DNA of 64,000 bases from Haplomitrium mnioides (taxonomy: Eukaryota > Marchantiophyta > Haplomitriopsida > Calobryales): assembly GCA_049999725.1 (NCBI GenBank), contig JBNGIS010034175.1, positions 62,001-126,000 on the forward strand, written 5' to 3'. Positions 11,270 through 21,190 of the stretch are shown one piece after another (within the stretch, counting starts at the first letter, position 1; each line of letters opens with the position of its first letter). The position numbers and the translations under genes were made by a program. Under the pieces are notes generated by a model. That model saw only the letters and a program-made list of their open reading frames with translations, was not told the origin of the DNA and did no database searches.

Positions 11270-12390
11270 CTTCCTTACGAGCCTAAAATGGTTTCATCTT
11301 GCCATAGTTCACACATTCATAATACCTCCTTATTAACTCACACAAGTCATAAGTGTAATTAGAATACACTTTCTGCACAACAAAAGGTCCAAAGTACCTT
11401 GGTAAGAACTTCTTTTGTTTTCACTTATATCAAATAGAGTCAAATACCATCACACAATCTCCTTGTTGAAACACCATAGGCCTTCTCTTCCTAAATCTCT
11501 TGTCATGAATTTTCTTTTGCTGGTCTTGGGCCTTGTAAATATTGACATCAGCCATCACACGTGCTTCTTCGAGCTCCATCAATTGTTGACTACGAGTTCG
11601 GGTAGTCATTTCCATATTTCCTTCTTCATGTCTTTCCACACTTGTAGTTCTAAACGTAGGAAGATCAAACTCAATAGGCAAGATTGATTCCAAACTATAA
11701 GTGAGGCAAAAAGGTGTATACCCTATTGAAGCTTTCCTTGTTGTGCGATACTTTCAAAGAATTGCATTGAGCCTTTTATCCCATGTATGCTTAGCTCCCT
11801 CTAAATTCGCATCTTTCGCCAACATGTAACAAAGTGTAAAATTGGTCTACTCCACCAATCCATTTGTATTTGGCTTATAAGATGTAGCCATTCGTTGCTT
11901 GATGGAGAAATGCTCCAACATTGCTCGAGTGGCACCACTAACAAACGGTGAGCCTCTATCCGTCACAATCTCCAATGGGCAACCAAGCCTTGTGATGATT
12001 CTCTCATAAAGAAATCTCCCCACTTCCTCTTCTGTAGCTTTTTTTGAGAGGACGAGCCTCTACCCATTTGCTTAAGTAATCTATTGCCACCACCACATAC
12101 AAATTCTCTGGAGGAGTTGGAGTCAAAGGACCAACAATATCAACTCCCTATTTTTCAAAAGGACCCAAAGGCGCAACCGGTTGCAAAGGAGAAAGATAAG
12201 TAGACTTCTTTGCAAATGTCGACACACATTGCATGTCTTGCAAAACTCCAAACAATCTTTGAACATACCTCACCAATGGTACCCTCCATTCAAAATTTTA
12301 TATGTTGTCACTTTCTCCGCAAAGTGCCCACCACACACTCCATCATGAAACTCATTCATCAATTGTTGGCTTTGTTTCTTGCTTACCGCC
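11270..12390 (-). pseudogene. G1 integrase
   Basis: Read leftward: an HHCC zinc-binding region (about 12,370-12,200) with His-rich F-H-D-G and C-K-T-C-N-V-C; a catalytic core with G-V-D-I-V-G-P and T-D-R-G-S-P-F (about 12,150-11,920), followed by N-G-L-V-E; then a basic C-terminal region (open piece 11,693-11,430) ending at about 11,280 in a typical K-M-K-P tail. It catalyses insertion of the element cDNA. Stops include a TGA or TAG replacing Trp or Gln. No chromodomain is seen. Confidence 0.75.
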
Positions 12391-12392
12391 CT

Positions 12393-13187
12393 TCAAAGAA
12401 GACCGTCAGAGCCTTGATGAAACAAAGTATTTACAATCAAAGAATAAGGTTGACACTTACGAGCAAAGGCAGCCTTGTTGCGTTGCTTCATTCCTTCTGG
12501 ATATTTTCCTTCCAACAAGTAGTTATAAATATCATTGTACTCCTCATGTAGAACACTCATGTTGAAGATGCTCTCATCATGAAACTCCTCCTCAACCACT
12601 TCATGACCACTCTCATCATAGGCTCGTGATAACATATCAGCGTTCAAATGATTCCTTCTTGGTCGATCTTCAATACTATAGTCAAATTCAGCCAACAAAA
12701 GCTTCCACCTAGCAATTCTTCCCTCGGCATTAGGCTTATTGAAAATATATTTCAAAGCTTTGTGATATGTTGCAATCATAAATCGCCCACCCAACAAATA
12801 ATGACAAAACGTTTTTATGCCAAAAATCACATCTAAACCTTCTCTTTCGGTTACCGAATAGTTCTTCTCTACCGTTACCATTTGTCAAATTGCAAAAGTT
12901 ATTGGATGATCATGTCCATCCTCATCCTTTTGACTTAAAGTGCATCCAAGAGCCAGATCTGAAGCATTTGTAAATAAGAGAAATGGCTTATTGCAATTTG
13001 GTTTGACCAATACCGGCACACTTATCACTATTTCTTTCAAACACTCAAATGATGCTTTGGCACTTTCATCATTAAATATCAATGAGTACTCTACTGTTTT
13101 CTTCAAGTAGTGGTTCAATGCCATTGCTTTTGCCGAGAATTCCAAAATAAATCGACAATAGTAACCTACCATTCCCAAGAAAGATCG
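12393..13187 (-). pseudogene. G1 RT thumb/connection and RNase H
   Basis: The first part, left of the gap, reads F-L-G-M-V-G-Y-Y-C-R-F-I, the conserved end of Ty3 reverse transcriptase. RNase H follows with F-T-N-A-S-D (T-D-A-S in intact families) and E-K-N-Y-S-V-T-E-R-E. One in-frame stop lies near 12,882-12,887, and it is otherwise open to 12,393. It degrades the RNA template during reverse transcription. Confidence 0.8.
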
Positions 13188-13287
13188 NNNNNNNNNNNNN
13201 NNNNNNNNNNNNNNNNNNNNNNNNNNNNNNNNNNNNNNNNNNNNNNNNNNNNNNNNNNNNNNNNNNNNNNNNNNNNNNNNNNNNNNN
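13188..13287. other. assembly gap, 100 N
   Basis: Exactly 100 unknown bases inside the G1 reverse transcriptase, where the Y-V-D-D catalytic box should be. The round length suggests a placeholder. Confidence 0.95.
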
Positions 13288-13750
13288 TCATAAATCTTTG
13301 AAAGGTTGTTGGTGCATTGCATAATATAAAAGGCATGACTCGAAAAGCAAAAGTACCCCAAGGACTAGTAAATGTTGTCAATCGTTGATGTTCCAATGCA
13401 ATTGGAATTTGATTGTACCCACTTTATCCATCTCCAAAGGAATGCCACTCATGTCCAACAACTTCTTCAAGAATCTCATCAATGCATGGAAGTGGATAAT
13501 AATCTCTCTTCGTAACTACATTCAACTTCTTGTAGTCCACACACACTCGAAGCTTACCATTTTTCTTTTTGACCACCACGTTGGGAGAAACCCATTCTGA
13601 ATTGTCGACCTCGTAGATGAACCCCGCCTCCTTCATTTTATCGATCTCCGCTTTGACAAACTCTCCAATCGAAGGATTCATCCACCTTTGCTTTTGTCGA
13701 ACCGCTTTGGCTAAACTTTCCAAGTCAATTTGATGTTCTTCAAGTGTCAC
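13288..13750 (-). pseudogene. G1 reverse transcriptase, N-terminal half
   Basis: Leftward frame with S-E-W-V-S-P-N-V-V-V-K-K-K-N-G-K, L-R-V-C-V-D-Y-K-K-L-N and Y-P-L-P-C-I-D-E-I-L, the classic fingers and palm motifs of Ty3 RT. A frameshift or stop near 13,424 breaks it before S-P-W-G-T-F-A-F and N-A-P-T-T-F-Q. The catalytic Y-x-D-D box falls in the gap, so activity cannot be judged. Confidence 0.85.
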
Positions 13751-13849
13751 CCTCTTTAAATCTTCATATCCAAAAGCAAAAACATGGATGTACTTATGAA
13801 AAAGTTCTTTAAACTTCCCTCTTTCTTCACTCGTAACTTCCTCTTTGTA

Positions 13850-14644
13850 TCATAGTATTGGGATACGTCGTTCCACTTCTTCCGTTGCCAATGTATGTTT
13901 TTGAACTCGAGCTTCTTCTTCGATTGCCCTTGGTATTATCTCAATGGCACACATTTGTGGTGAATCTCGTTCTTCATTTGATGAGTCTTCTATGTCGGTG
14001 CCTACCTCAGAAATATCACTCTCATATTCTTCATCATCATATATATACTCGGTAGTCTCTTTTTCCGAATCACTCGTTTCTTCACCACCGCTATCTATAG
14101 GTACTCTCACTCGATGAGTTCTTGGCCCAATGGTGATGTAATTCTTGTGCCAATTGTCTGTGGTCCTTACTCCTCGCAACCACGGCCTTCCTAACAACAT
14201 GTCATAGCTTGATTCTTTCAAAACTTGAAAGGAGAGAGATATAGAAATGCCGATTACCGTAATTGGCACTTTCTCAATTACTCCAAGTGGCGCACTCTTG
14301 AGTTTCAAGCCCAACTTCTTCATCAAATCTTCTTACATGGCATTGTTTGTCGATCCTCCATCTAATAACACTTTGGGAATGACATACCCTTTACATATGA
14401 CATCAATTTTTGGGGCTCTAGCACATACCTCCGTATCCATGGCACTTACATAGCAATTGTTGGTTGAAACTTTCTTCTTCCTTGGAAGTTGTTTGGTGCT
14501 TAAACCTCCACGTAACTCCCTTCGCAATGATGGATTTATCGCCACCAATTGTCCCATTGTGATATTGGCTTGTAAGTTCCCAATATCTTCCACAACATTG
14601 TACTTATTTTGATGCTTTGAAAGTGAGAAGTCCTCCATCCCCAA
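13850..14644 (-). pseudogene. G1 aspartic protease and acidic linker
   Basis: Leftward. The protease active-site region reads V-L-L-D-G-G-S-T (D-S-G or D-T-G in active enzymes) near 14,370-14,350, followed by a stop at 14,333 and then L-L-G-R-P-W-L. An acidic Asp/Glu linker (14,120-13,850) joins it to RT. It would cleave the Gag-Pol polyprotein. The D-G-G triplet and the stop suggest an inactive copy. Confidence 0.75.
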
Positions 14645-15706
14645 CTACCTTCTTGGTTTACTTGGCTTCTTGGTCATGTCCACATTGTGGTGCTTCTCTT
14701 GACTTGGTGATGGTTTCGATCCTATAGTCTCCTCGACTACTCGAGCTCGCTTCCTTTCATGGGCCAACATGTTAACTCCTCAATCACTTGAACTCCCTCC
14801 CACCTCACCGTAAGGAACCTTTGCAATGTCGATTGAGGTGACGACCATTTCTTGAGCTTGATTACCACCTCCTCGTCAACCATTTCTATTTGAACCATTC
14901 CCTTGATTTGGGCAATTTTGGATGAAGTGTGCTCCTCCACATCCAAAACATGTGATGTTTTCTATGTTTTCTTGTTACATTGGCCCCCCTTTGTTAGGCC
15001 TAGGTCAATTTTCAAGCCTTCTCTCCAAAGCCTACACAAGATTCAAACTCAACTTTTCGAGGTGTTCGGTCAATATTAACACCTCATTCATGGGTGGATT
15101 TGGAGCTTGGAGAAAAGGAGCCACTACCGCCGCTATGGGTTGTGCAATTGTCGATAGCACAACAACCTTTTCGTCTTGCTCATACTCCAAGCTCTCTTCC
15201 ATCTTTAAGGCAATTCTCAAAGACTTCGCTCGGGTAGTTGGCTTCTCGTATTTTACCTTTGCTCGAATTTCAGGTTTCAACCCCGAAATAAAGTGTTTTG
15301 CCAACATTGCCACAATTCCCACCATGAGAGACTTCACATCCTCACCACTCTTTCTCAACACATTTCGAAATTGAGTCTCTAAATGATCTACTCTCTCAAC
15401 ATACGTATGTACTTTTTCACCTTCTCCTTGCTTCAATTGTGTTACCTCTTGAAGAAGTTTCTTATCACTCGCCGTTGGGAGAAATTCTTCCACCAAAGCT
15501 TTCGTCAAGCTTGCCCATGATTCAAGAATTTCTCCTTGTTACTCTTTGTACCATTTAAGAGCCTCACATTCAAGAAATTCGAGTAACAACGCCAACCAAT
15601 AATCAAGTCGCTTCTCTCCATTGCCAATGCAAGCACACTTGAAATCCTGTAGATAGTCCTCTACATTTTTATCTTCTTTGCCGTAGAAGACCGGAATCTT
15701 GCCCAT
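14645..15706 (-). pseudogene. G1 Gag with zinc knuckle
   Basis: Leftward frame from a possible ATG at 15,706 (M-G-K-I-P-V-F-Y-G). Capsid-like motifs are E-A-L-K-W-Y, F-L-P-T-A-S-D and F-I-S-G-L-K-P-E-I. A CX2CX3HX4C zinc knuckle (C-F-G-C-G-G-A-H-F-I-Q-N-C) is encoded at about 14,950-14,912; in this family it binds genomic RNA. Stops occur near 15,540 and 15,030. An earlier start is possible. Confidence 0.75.
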
Positions 15707-15789
15707 TTTGATTGGGTGGTTTGGTGTTGTTTCTTGATTGCTTTCTTCTTCCTACCACACCTACCACATCTATCACAACACAAAAATAT

Positions 15790-16136
15790 GCACCTCACAT
15801 ATAGCTTGGATTAGAATCGGAAAAACAAATGGATTTGGATATGCCAAAATTTGCTCCATTCGTTCCACTCCAAATTGTTCCACCAATCTTTGACGCATAT
15901 GTATTTTGGCCACAATGAACACTCGTATGACAACAGTCATTTCTTAATCAACCAATGAGACCGTTGAGAACTCTCTCCTTAATTTGATGGAATGCTTGTT
16001 CATGCTCTAAGGTCCAAACCCATTCTATTGGAGTGTACAATCGTCAATACAATGGTGTTGCCAAATAAGCAAAATCACTTATCAAAGACAAATAATAGCT
16101 TACTAAATTGATGAATCTCTTCAACTCGATGTTGTT
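15790..16136 (-). mobile_element. Ty3/gypsy fragment G2 (RT end to RNase H start)
   Basis: Leftward frame from about 16,136: L-K-R-F-I-N-L-V-S-Y-Y, W-V-W-T-L-E-H-E-Q-A-F, then L-A-Y-P-N-P. This is the RT-RNase H junction of a different Ty3 lineage from G1. It ends abruptly against LTR A on the right and G1 on the left. Confidence 0.65.
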
Positions 16137-16249
16137 ACGTGGCGGCGGTGAGCTATCAATCCTCCTTAAATCATCGTGTTGAATGTCAAGCGAGGACTTG
16201 ACGGGAAAGTGGCCAAGAATTTGGGAATTTCAGACTCGGTTCTACAAAG

Positions 16250-16740
16250 GCTCTTCAGACTCGAGTCCACAGTCAACTATAGATCAAGGTCAATGCGGCG
16301 GTCCAACTTCCAAGTTGAAGACAACACCCTGCGGAGGAAAAGTCAACTTCGAACTCATGGTCTAAGGGATTCTTTGGACTCGCCAGCCCATTGTATTCTT
16401 CAGACTTTGGCTCGTAGTCAACTACGGATAAAGGTCAAGGTCGCGGTCCAAACGATGCCATACAGAAGAAAAGTCAACTTTGGATTTAGGATCCAAGGGA
16501 TTCTTTGGACTCACATGTCTGTTGGATTCTTCGAACTTGTACCCGTGGTCAACTATGGATCAAGGTCAAGACGACGGTCCAACTTCCACGTTGAAGACGG
16601 CGTCAGACAACGCCTTGCGGAGGAAAAGTCAACTTATGACTCAGGGTCAAAGGGATTCTTCGGACTCACTAGTCCGTTGGATTCTTCAAACTCGAGTTCG
16701 CGGTCAACTTCGGATGCAGGTCAGCGCGACGATCCAACTT
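16250..16740. repeat. tandem repeat in LTR A, period about 135-150 bp
   Basis: About 3.5 diverged copies of a block running from agtcaactatggatcaagg through the gcggtccaacttcc and ggaggaaaagtcaac phrases to gggattctttggactc. Confidence 0.7.
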
Positions 16741-16783
16741 CTTGTTTGAAGACGGTGGCAGGCGCCAACCCACAAAGATCTTT

Positions 16784-17029
16784 GGACTTGGTTCCACGTG
16801 GTTCTTCAGACTCGATTCCACGGGATTCTTCGGACCTTGTTCTGCGGGATTCTTTGGACTCGGTTCCGCAGGATACTTTGGACCTTGTTCCACGGAGTTC
16901 TTCGGACTTGGTTCCATGGGATCCTTCAAACCTTGTTCTGTAGGATTCTTTGGACCTTGTTCCGCGACATTCTTTGGACTTGGTTCCACGGGAGCCTTCG
17001 GACCTTGTTCCGCAGGATTCTTCGGACTC
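16784..17029. repeat. 24-bp tandem repeat in LTR A, 10 units
   Basis: Unit approximately ggttccacgggattcttcggactt, alternating with a variant containing ttgttccgcgggattctttgg, which gives a partial 48-bp higher-order period. It encodes apparent P-K-N-P/E-Q-G-P peptides on the minus strand, which I regard as incidental. Confidence 0.8.
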
Positions 17030-18395
17030 ACCTGTTCACATAAAACTTCAGACCAGACCTCCGTGAATCTCGGAACATACCGTTTACTTCGGATCAGGTC
17101 GGGACAGGTGTTGCCATCGGAAGTAACCTTACCACCTACCACTGCGGGGGAGTGCGGGAAGATAAGGAGGAAAAAGAGTGTGCGCGGGATTGCGGGGGCG
17201 CATACATAGAGATCGAGTTCTGAGTCTTGGGATGAGCAGTGAGAGGAATGAAGCGTGAATGTGAACAATTTCATGGACATATGCATTATGAAGGACATTG
17301 CGAATCTAGAGGCTGATAGGGAGATCAAAGATGTGATTGAAGCTCTAGTGCAAGGGGATAGCGAGGAATAAGGAGTGTGCTCTGCAATCCGTCGAGCGAG
17401 ATGAGTGGACTTGTGTTCGGCAGCCATAGGAGTGGAGGTGGACTGGAGGGGCATAGAGAATCGCTAAGCGGGAGGCTTTTGAGGCTCAGGCAATCCAAGT
17501 GAACCCATTTTGGAGGGTGGACCAGTGTTCAGAGGTGGATCGTTACTCAAGGAAGAAGCATGTGCATTCGGCATGGACTTGTGAGTTGTGATTATGCAGG
17601 GGATTCCACCCGTGGCATCAGGAGGTGTTGTTGTTACCATTTCAAAAGGAGATCGAAGGCAAGAGGGTTGTATTAGGGCCCGCACATTGCGGAGAAGACT
17701 CGGTCAAGATCAGGTGGAGTGTGTCCAACAGTCGTGAGGACTGTCTTTCAGAGGTGGAAGTTAAGCTGACCTCTTCCAAGCTTGCGCAAGTGAATCCAAG
17801 CCCCTCTACAACCGAGGGTATAAACTAGCTAGTGAATGCGTGCATGAGTGAGCAGGCTAAAGTGTGAAGTGTCATGGAGGAGACTCGGGTGATATCGGAA
17901 GTCACTGGCCAATGGCACTCTATATTTCTATCGAGTAAATAGTGTTGATACGTCTATAGCCATGGGCATAATTTTGAGTAGGAGTTAGAGACTCTATAGA
18001 TCTGCAGAGAAGTAAGTAAAGGTGTTGGAGTAGCTTGCCCTGTGTAGATTCAGCATAGAGTTTGCATTGAAATGTAAGTGTAGTCCTGTATGTACTTTTC
18101 CCTCTGAAATAGCAAAGATGTGAATAATTGCAAGCAGTTTTAGAGCAAGAATGAGTGACAAGATCTGAGCAGGTCATATTTTGGCTGGGGGGCCTGTGTA
18201 GAGAGAAAGAGAGGACTGCAGAGTGCGGATTTGGTGTGAAGTAACCACGCTGCCAAGAAGCTCACGACCGTTAGTATGTACAAGAGATAAAACAAGGACC
18301 GAGGCTGTCTCATAAAAGGCCTTGTTAAATCGTGTCGTGCTTCTTCCGTTGGGATAAGCTCTATATGAGTTACGCTAGGAGAGAGGGGCGTGACA

Positions 18396-18975
18396 ATGTC
18401 CAAATCTATATAGAGCTTGTAGCGATTCTCATTTATTTTATCTCTAATTGCAAATACCACTTTCTCCACGTCAACTTCTCTTTCTTCTTTTTGAGATTGT
18501 TTGATTTCAAAATATGTCTTTATTAGAATCAATATTGAACTTTAAATTTCTTTGTATGCTTGAAGTAGACACTTGAGTTGACAAATATCATATGAAGATA
18601 ACCAAAGTTCGTCTGTTGAAAATTATTTCTTTCAAATCTTTGTATTCGAATCACTCAACTTGAAATTGAATGGCTGAATGAAGTTAATATCATGTATCTT
18701 TTGAACCAAGAATGGACATTGTTGCAGATATAATTTGAAATCCCAAGTCTCTATAAGAAGAGTTACTTGTGGTTTAAAATTAGAAGACAATTGTAGCACA
18801 TCCCTAAGACTTGTTATAGTAAAAGCCTTCACGCATTTCAAGAGTCTGTTGAACATTTGATTGATTTGATTTTGAATATGGATGATCATGAGAAATACCA
18901 CTTTGATTTTTCAGATTGCATTCTTTGCAATCAAGAGACTAAGATATCCAAAAAAGATGGAATTTTTATTCTTAA
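18396..18975 (-). pseudogene. orfM unit 2, middle part
   Basis: Resumes the gene cut at 9,857. Leftward, the upstream end (18,901-18,632) retains the block downstream of the DUF7869 signature (N-Q-I-N-Q-M-F), then L-L-I-E-T-W-D-F-K. 18,532-18,400 matches A-I-x-D-x-I-x-E-N in unit 3. Homology ends at about 18,975, so the N-terminal half is missing. Confidence 0.6.
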
Positions 18976-19624
18976 TTTATTATATTCAACTATTATGATT
19001 TCTTCCTCTATTCAATTTTAAATAATATAATACTATATTTTATTCTACATTCAAACAAGGAGTAGTGAATAGAGTGAAGATGGTTCTAAGTTTTTGACGT
19101 TTCAAGAAGGGATCGATTCTGATTTTTCAAGATTCTAAGTTTGAATTGAAGCTACGTTGAATTCGCCAGTTGATTGCAAACACCTCCATGTGAAAGTTTC
19201 GAGAAAATCCCTCAAGAATCATATGCACATTTTGTAAGGCAGTGGTTGTTATGTTATATGTGTTTTTTTCAAATGTTTGTATAAATTGTAATCATTATGT
19301 GAAAAGTGATGTTTTAGGGCCAAAAAAGGAAGTAGTTCATTGTTAGTGGATTTTGTATTAGAGCTCTTGTGCATGGGTGCCACTGCCTTGTAACTTTGTG
19401 TAAATAGTAAAGTGAGTAATGGGTATATGTTAAGTAAAATTGTTCTGCACTTGTTAAATGTATAGACGTAAATTGTGATGTAATTATATAAGTGCTGGTA
19501 TGAGTTACATGTGAATTGTGAATATGAATAATTGTGAATTCAATAAGTCTTATTAAGAGTTCAAGGAGGGACACTAGTGAGAGTGTGGGTACTTGTGGGC
19601 TAGTGGGCAGCCAAGTGGCCCTAA
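18976..19624. other. no gene recognised
   Basis: AT-rich. Only short frames that look like chance. It may be the flank of the element carrying the frame at 19,625-21,190. Confidence 0.4.
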
Positions 19625-21190
19625 ACCCCTACTCTCATTCACAGTGTGTATAAGCTCTCAAGTAATGGACAAAATGAGCTCATGTTGGGGAGGGAGGAAG
19701 ATGTACTCCCTTTGATGGTGTCGAGTGCTGTTGGTCACAAGGATGGGTGGATGGTGTGAGATGTCCAAGATGAGGCAGTGCAAATGGTAGCATCCACATG
19801 GACAACTCTTGTAACTTCTGAGAAAGGGTCTTATATTTTGGGTAGGTTTCTACTTATGCTTTATAGAGGTGTTGCAGGGACTCGCTATCAATGGGCATCC
19901 TTGTTTTGCAATGTTGTTTTAAGAATACTTACCATGAGGAGCCAAACTAGTTATATGGGCTCGGTTGCTTACCACATATTGCATAATGTGGGTTTGCTCG
20001 AGGAGGCGGAGAGGATGGAGATGGATAGGATGAGATCTTACATGGCAATTCCTCCGAGGGTGACACCATTGATAGTGTCACCTACTACGTCTACACCAAG
20101 AGCAGAGACATAGACACCTCCTACACCACGTGAGGATACAAAGAATATGGTGACCCCTCCACCTCTTATTGGAAGTACCAGGATGACATCAACATGGTCA
20201 TTTGTGGCATTTGATGAAAGGAGGAGGAGTGGATTAGAGAGTGGTGGAGTGTCACGAGATGCCATTCCTATTGAGACATTCAAGGGAGGTGATACTGACC
20301 TCGAGAAGAAGAATCCAGTGAGACCACATGTGGAAATTTGTGGAGTAGATGTCCCAAATTCAGTGGCCCTTTTGAGGGAGACATAGGCCCCTCCTACAAG
20401 GGCAGAACCATCCACCAAAGTAGAAAAGTTGTTGGGAGTTTGTGAGGAGCTATTCCGCACATCCTCTAGTTTGCAGCGTCAAGCGACTACGTTGTGAGCT
20501 GGAATACTACATGAGTGGGAGAGAGTGGTAGTGGATCCTTTGACCACCCTAGAGTATTTGGCATTGATGATGAGACATAGGGAGGCACATCAAGAGCTTT
20601 TGCGCACTCACATGCAGACTTCCTGGGAGCGTCAAGTTTTGGTGGATCAAATACAAGGGATGTAGAGTTTGGCATATGAGTTGGGATTATTGCTCATCGA
20701 CACGCATCAGAGTGTGGCAGATCATACTGCAAGATTGGCGGAGATGGGTGCCCTCAGATATAAGGCGTCAGAATACGACGCTTTGGTGACTCGAGGTGAT
20801 GGGCCTCCTAAGCATGTGCGGATTATATTGGAGGAGGTGGCGATTGCCACTCTCGGTCAGTTTGAGCATCTGTATGAGAGTCTCTGGGCTGATAACTTGG
20901 CTCTATCATCTTCTATTCAGGTGAAGGCAAAAGCTGAAGAGAAGTTGAGGAGACGTGTGTGTCGTCACCTTGTGGCGATAGTTGATGGAAGGAAGGAGAC
21001 AGAGAATGAGGAAATTCAAGACGTGGAGTTACAAGGGGAGAGAGAGATGAGTGAGAGGGTGGAGGAAATGATTGGCTCCACTACTATGTTACCACCTTCT
21101 ACTACACCTTTTGAGAGGAAGAGGAGATATAAGTTTTTGGCAGAATCAGGTGCAACTTCGTATGAGCGATTCCAAAGACGCTTCAGATGA
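19625..21190 (+). pseudogene. unknown ~520-codon protein with several in-frame stops
   Basis: One reading frame runs from 19,625 to 21,190, broken only by TGA at 19,757, TAG at 20,111, TAG at 20,384, a TGA near 20,500 and a TAG near 20,663. Open pieces in the same frame are 19,778-20,113, 20,147-20,386 and 20,669-21,190. The N-terminal third is hydrophobic/Trp-containing, the middle is Pro/Thr/Ser-rich, and the C-terminal third is Glu/Arg/Leu-rich and probably coiled coil. I do not recognise the family. Layout and codon-like composition resemble ORFs carried by plant LTR elements, but no LTR pair was identified. The five stops all fit CGA-to-TGA or CAG-to-TAG change. Confidence 0.5.

Larger units (their letters stand above)
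11250..15790 (-). mobile_element. Ty3/gypsy element G1, internal region
   Basis: Leftward gag-pol in the order gag, zinc knuckle, protease, reverse transcriptase, RNase H, integrase. Integrase after RT/RNase H defines Ty3/gypsy. The frames run long with few stops, so this is among the younger elements here. A 100-N gap removes part of RT. No envelope or movement protein is seen. Confidence 0.85.
9858..18395. mobile_element. compound retrotransposon insertion splitting orfM unit 2
   Basis: The phrase before 9,857 (ccattgaat) and the one after 18,396 (aatctata then gagcttgtag) are neighbours in units 1 and 3 (about 1,035-1,070 and 57,230-57,265). Everything between is foreign: an unassigned stretch, G1, G2 and LTR A. 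I could not establish a clean target-site duplication. Confidence 0.65.
16137..18395 (+). mobile_element. long LTR A (solo or truncated element)
   Basis: About 2.2 kb. Its 3' end (cattctcataaaaggcc...gagaggggcgtgaca pattern) matches the ends of LTRs B, C and D, and it carries their U3 block (cggtccaacttcc...gaagacggcg). It contains two tandem-repeat blocks not expanded in C or D. Open frames on both strands here are by-products of repeats with periods divisible by three. No internal region of this family is attached. Confidence 0.65.

Noticed and set aside
13110-13301. Plus-strand frame across the 100-N gap
   Set aside because: Antisense of the G1 reverse transcriptase and mostly N.
16176-16943. 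255-codon plus-strand frame in the same LTR
   Set aside because: Same cause: repeats with lengths divisible by three.
16669-17454. 261-codon minus-strand frame with P-K-N-P-A-E-Q-G-P repeats
   Set aside because: It lies inside an LTR; a tandem repeat with a 24-bp period stays open in several frames on both strands, and the flanking parts show no coding pattern.
20038-20460. 140-codon minus-strand frame
   Set aside because: Antisense of the Pro/Thr-rich middle of the unknown frame at 19,625-21,190, which has the better coding pattern.
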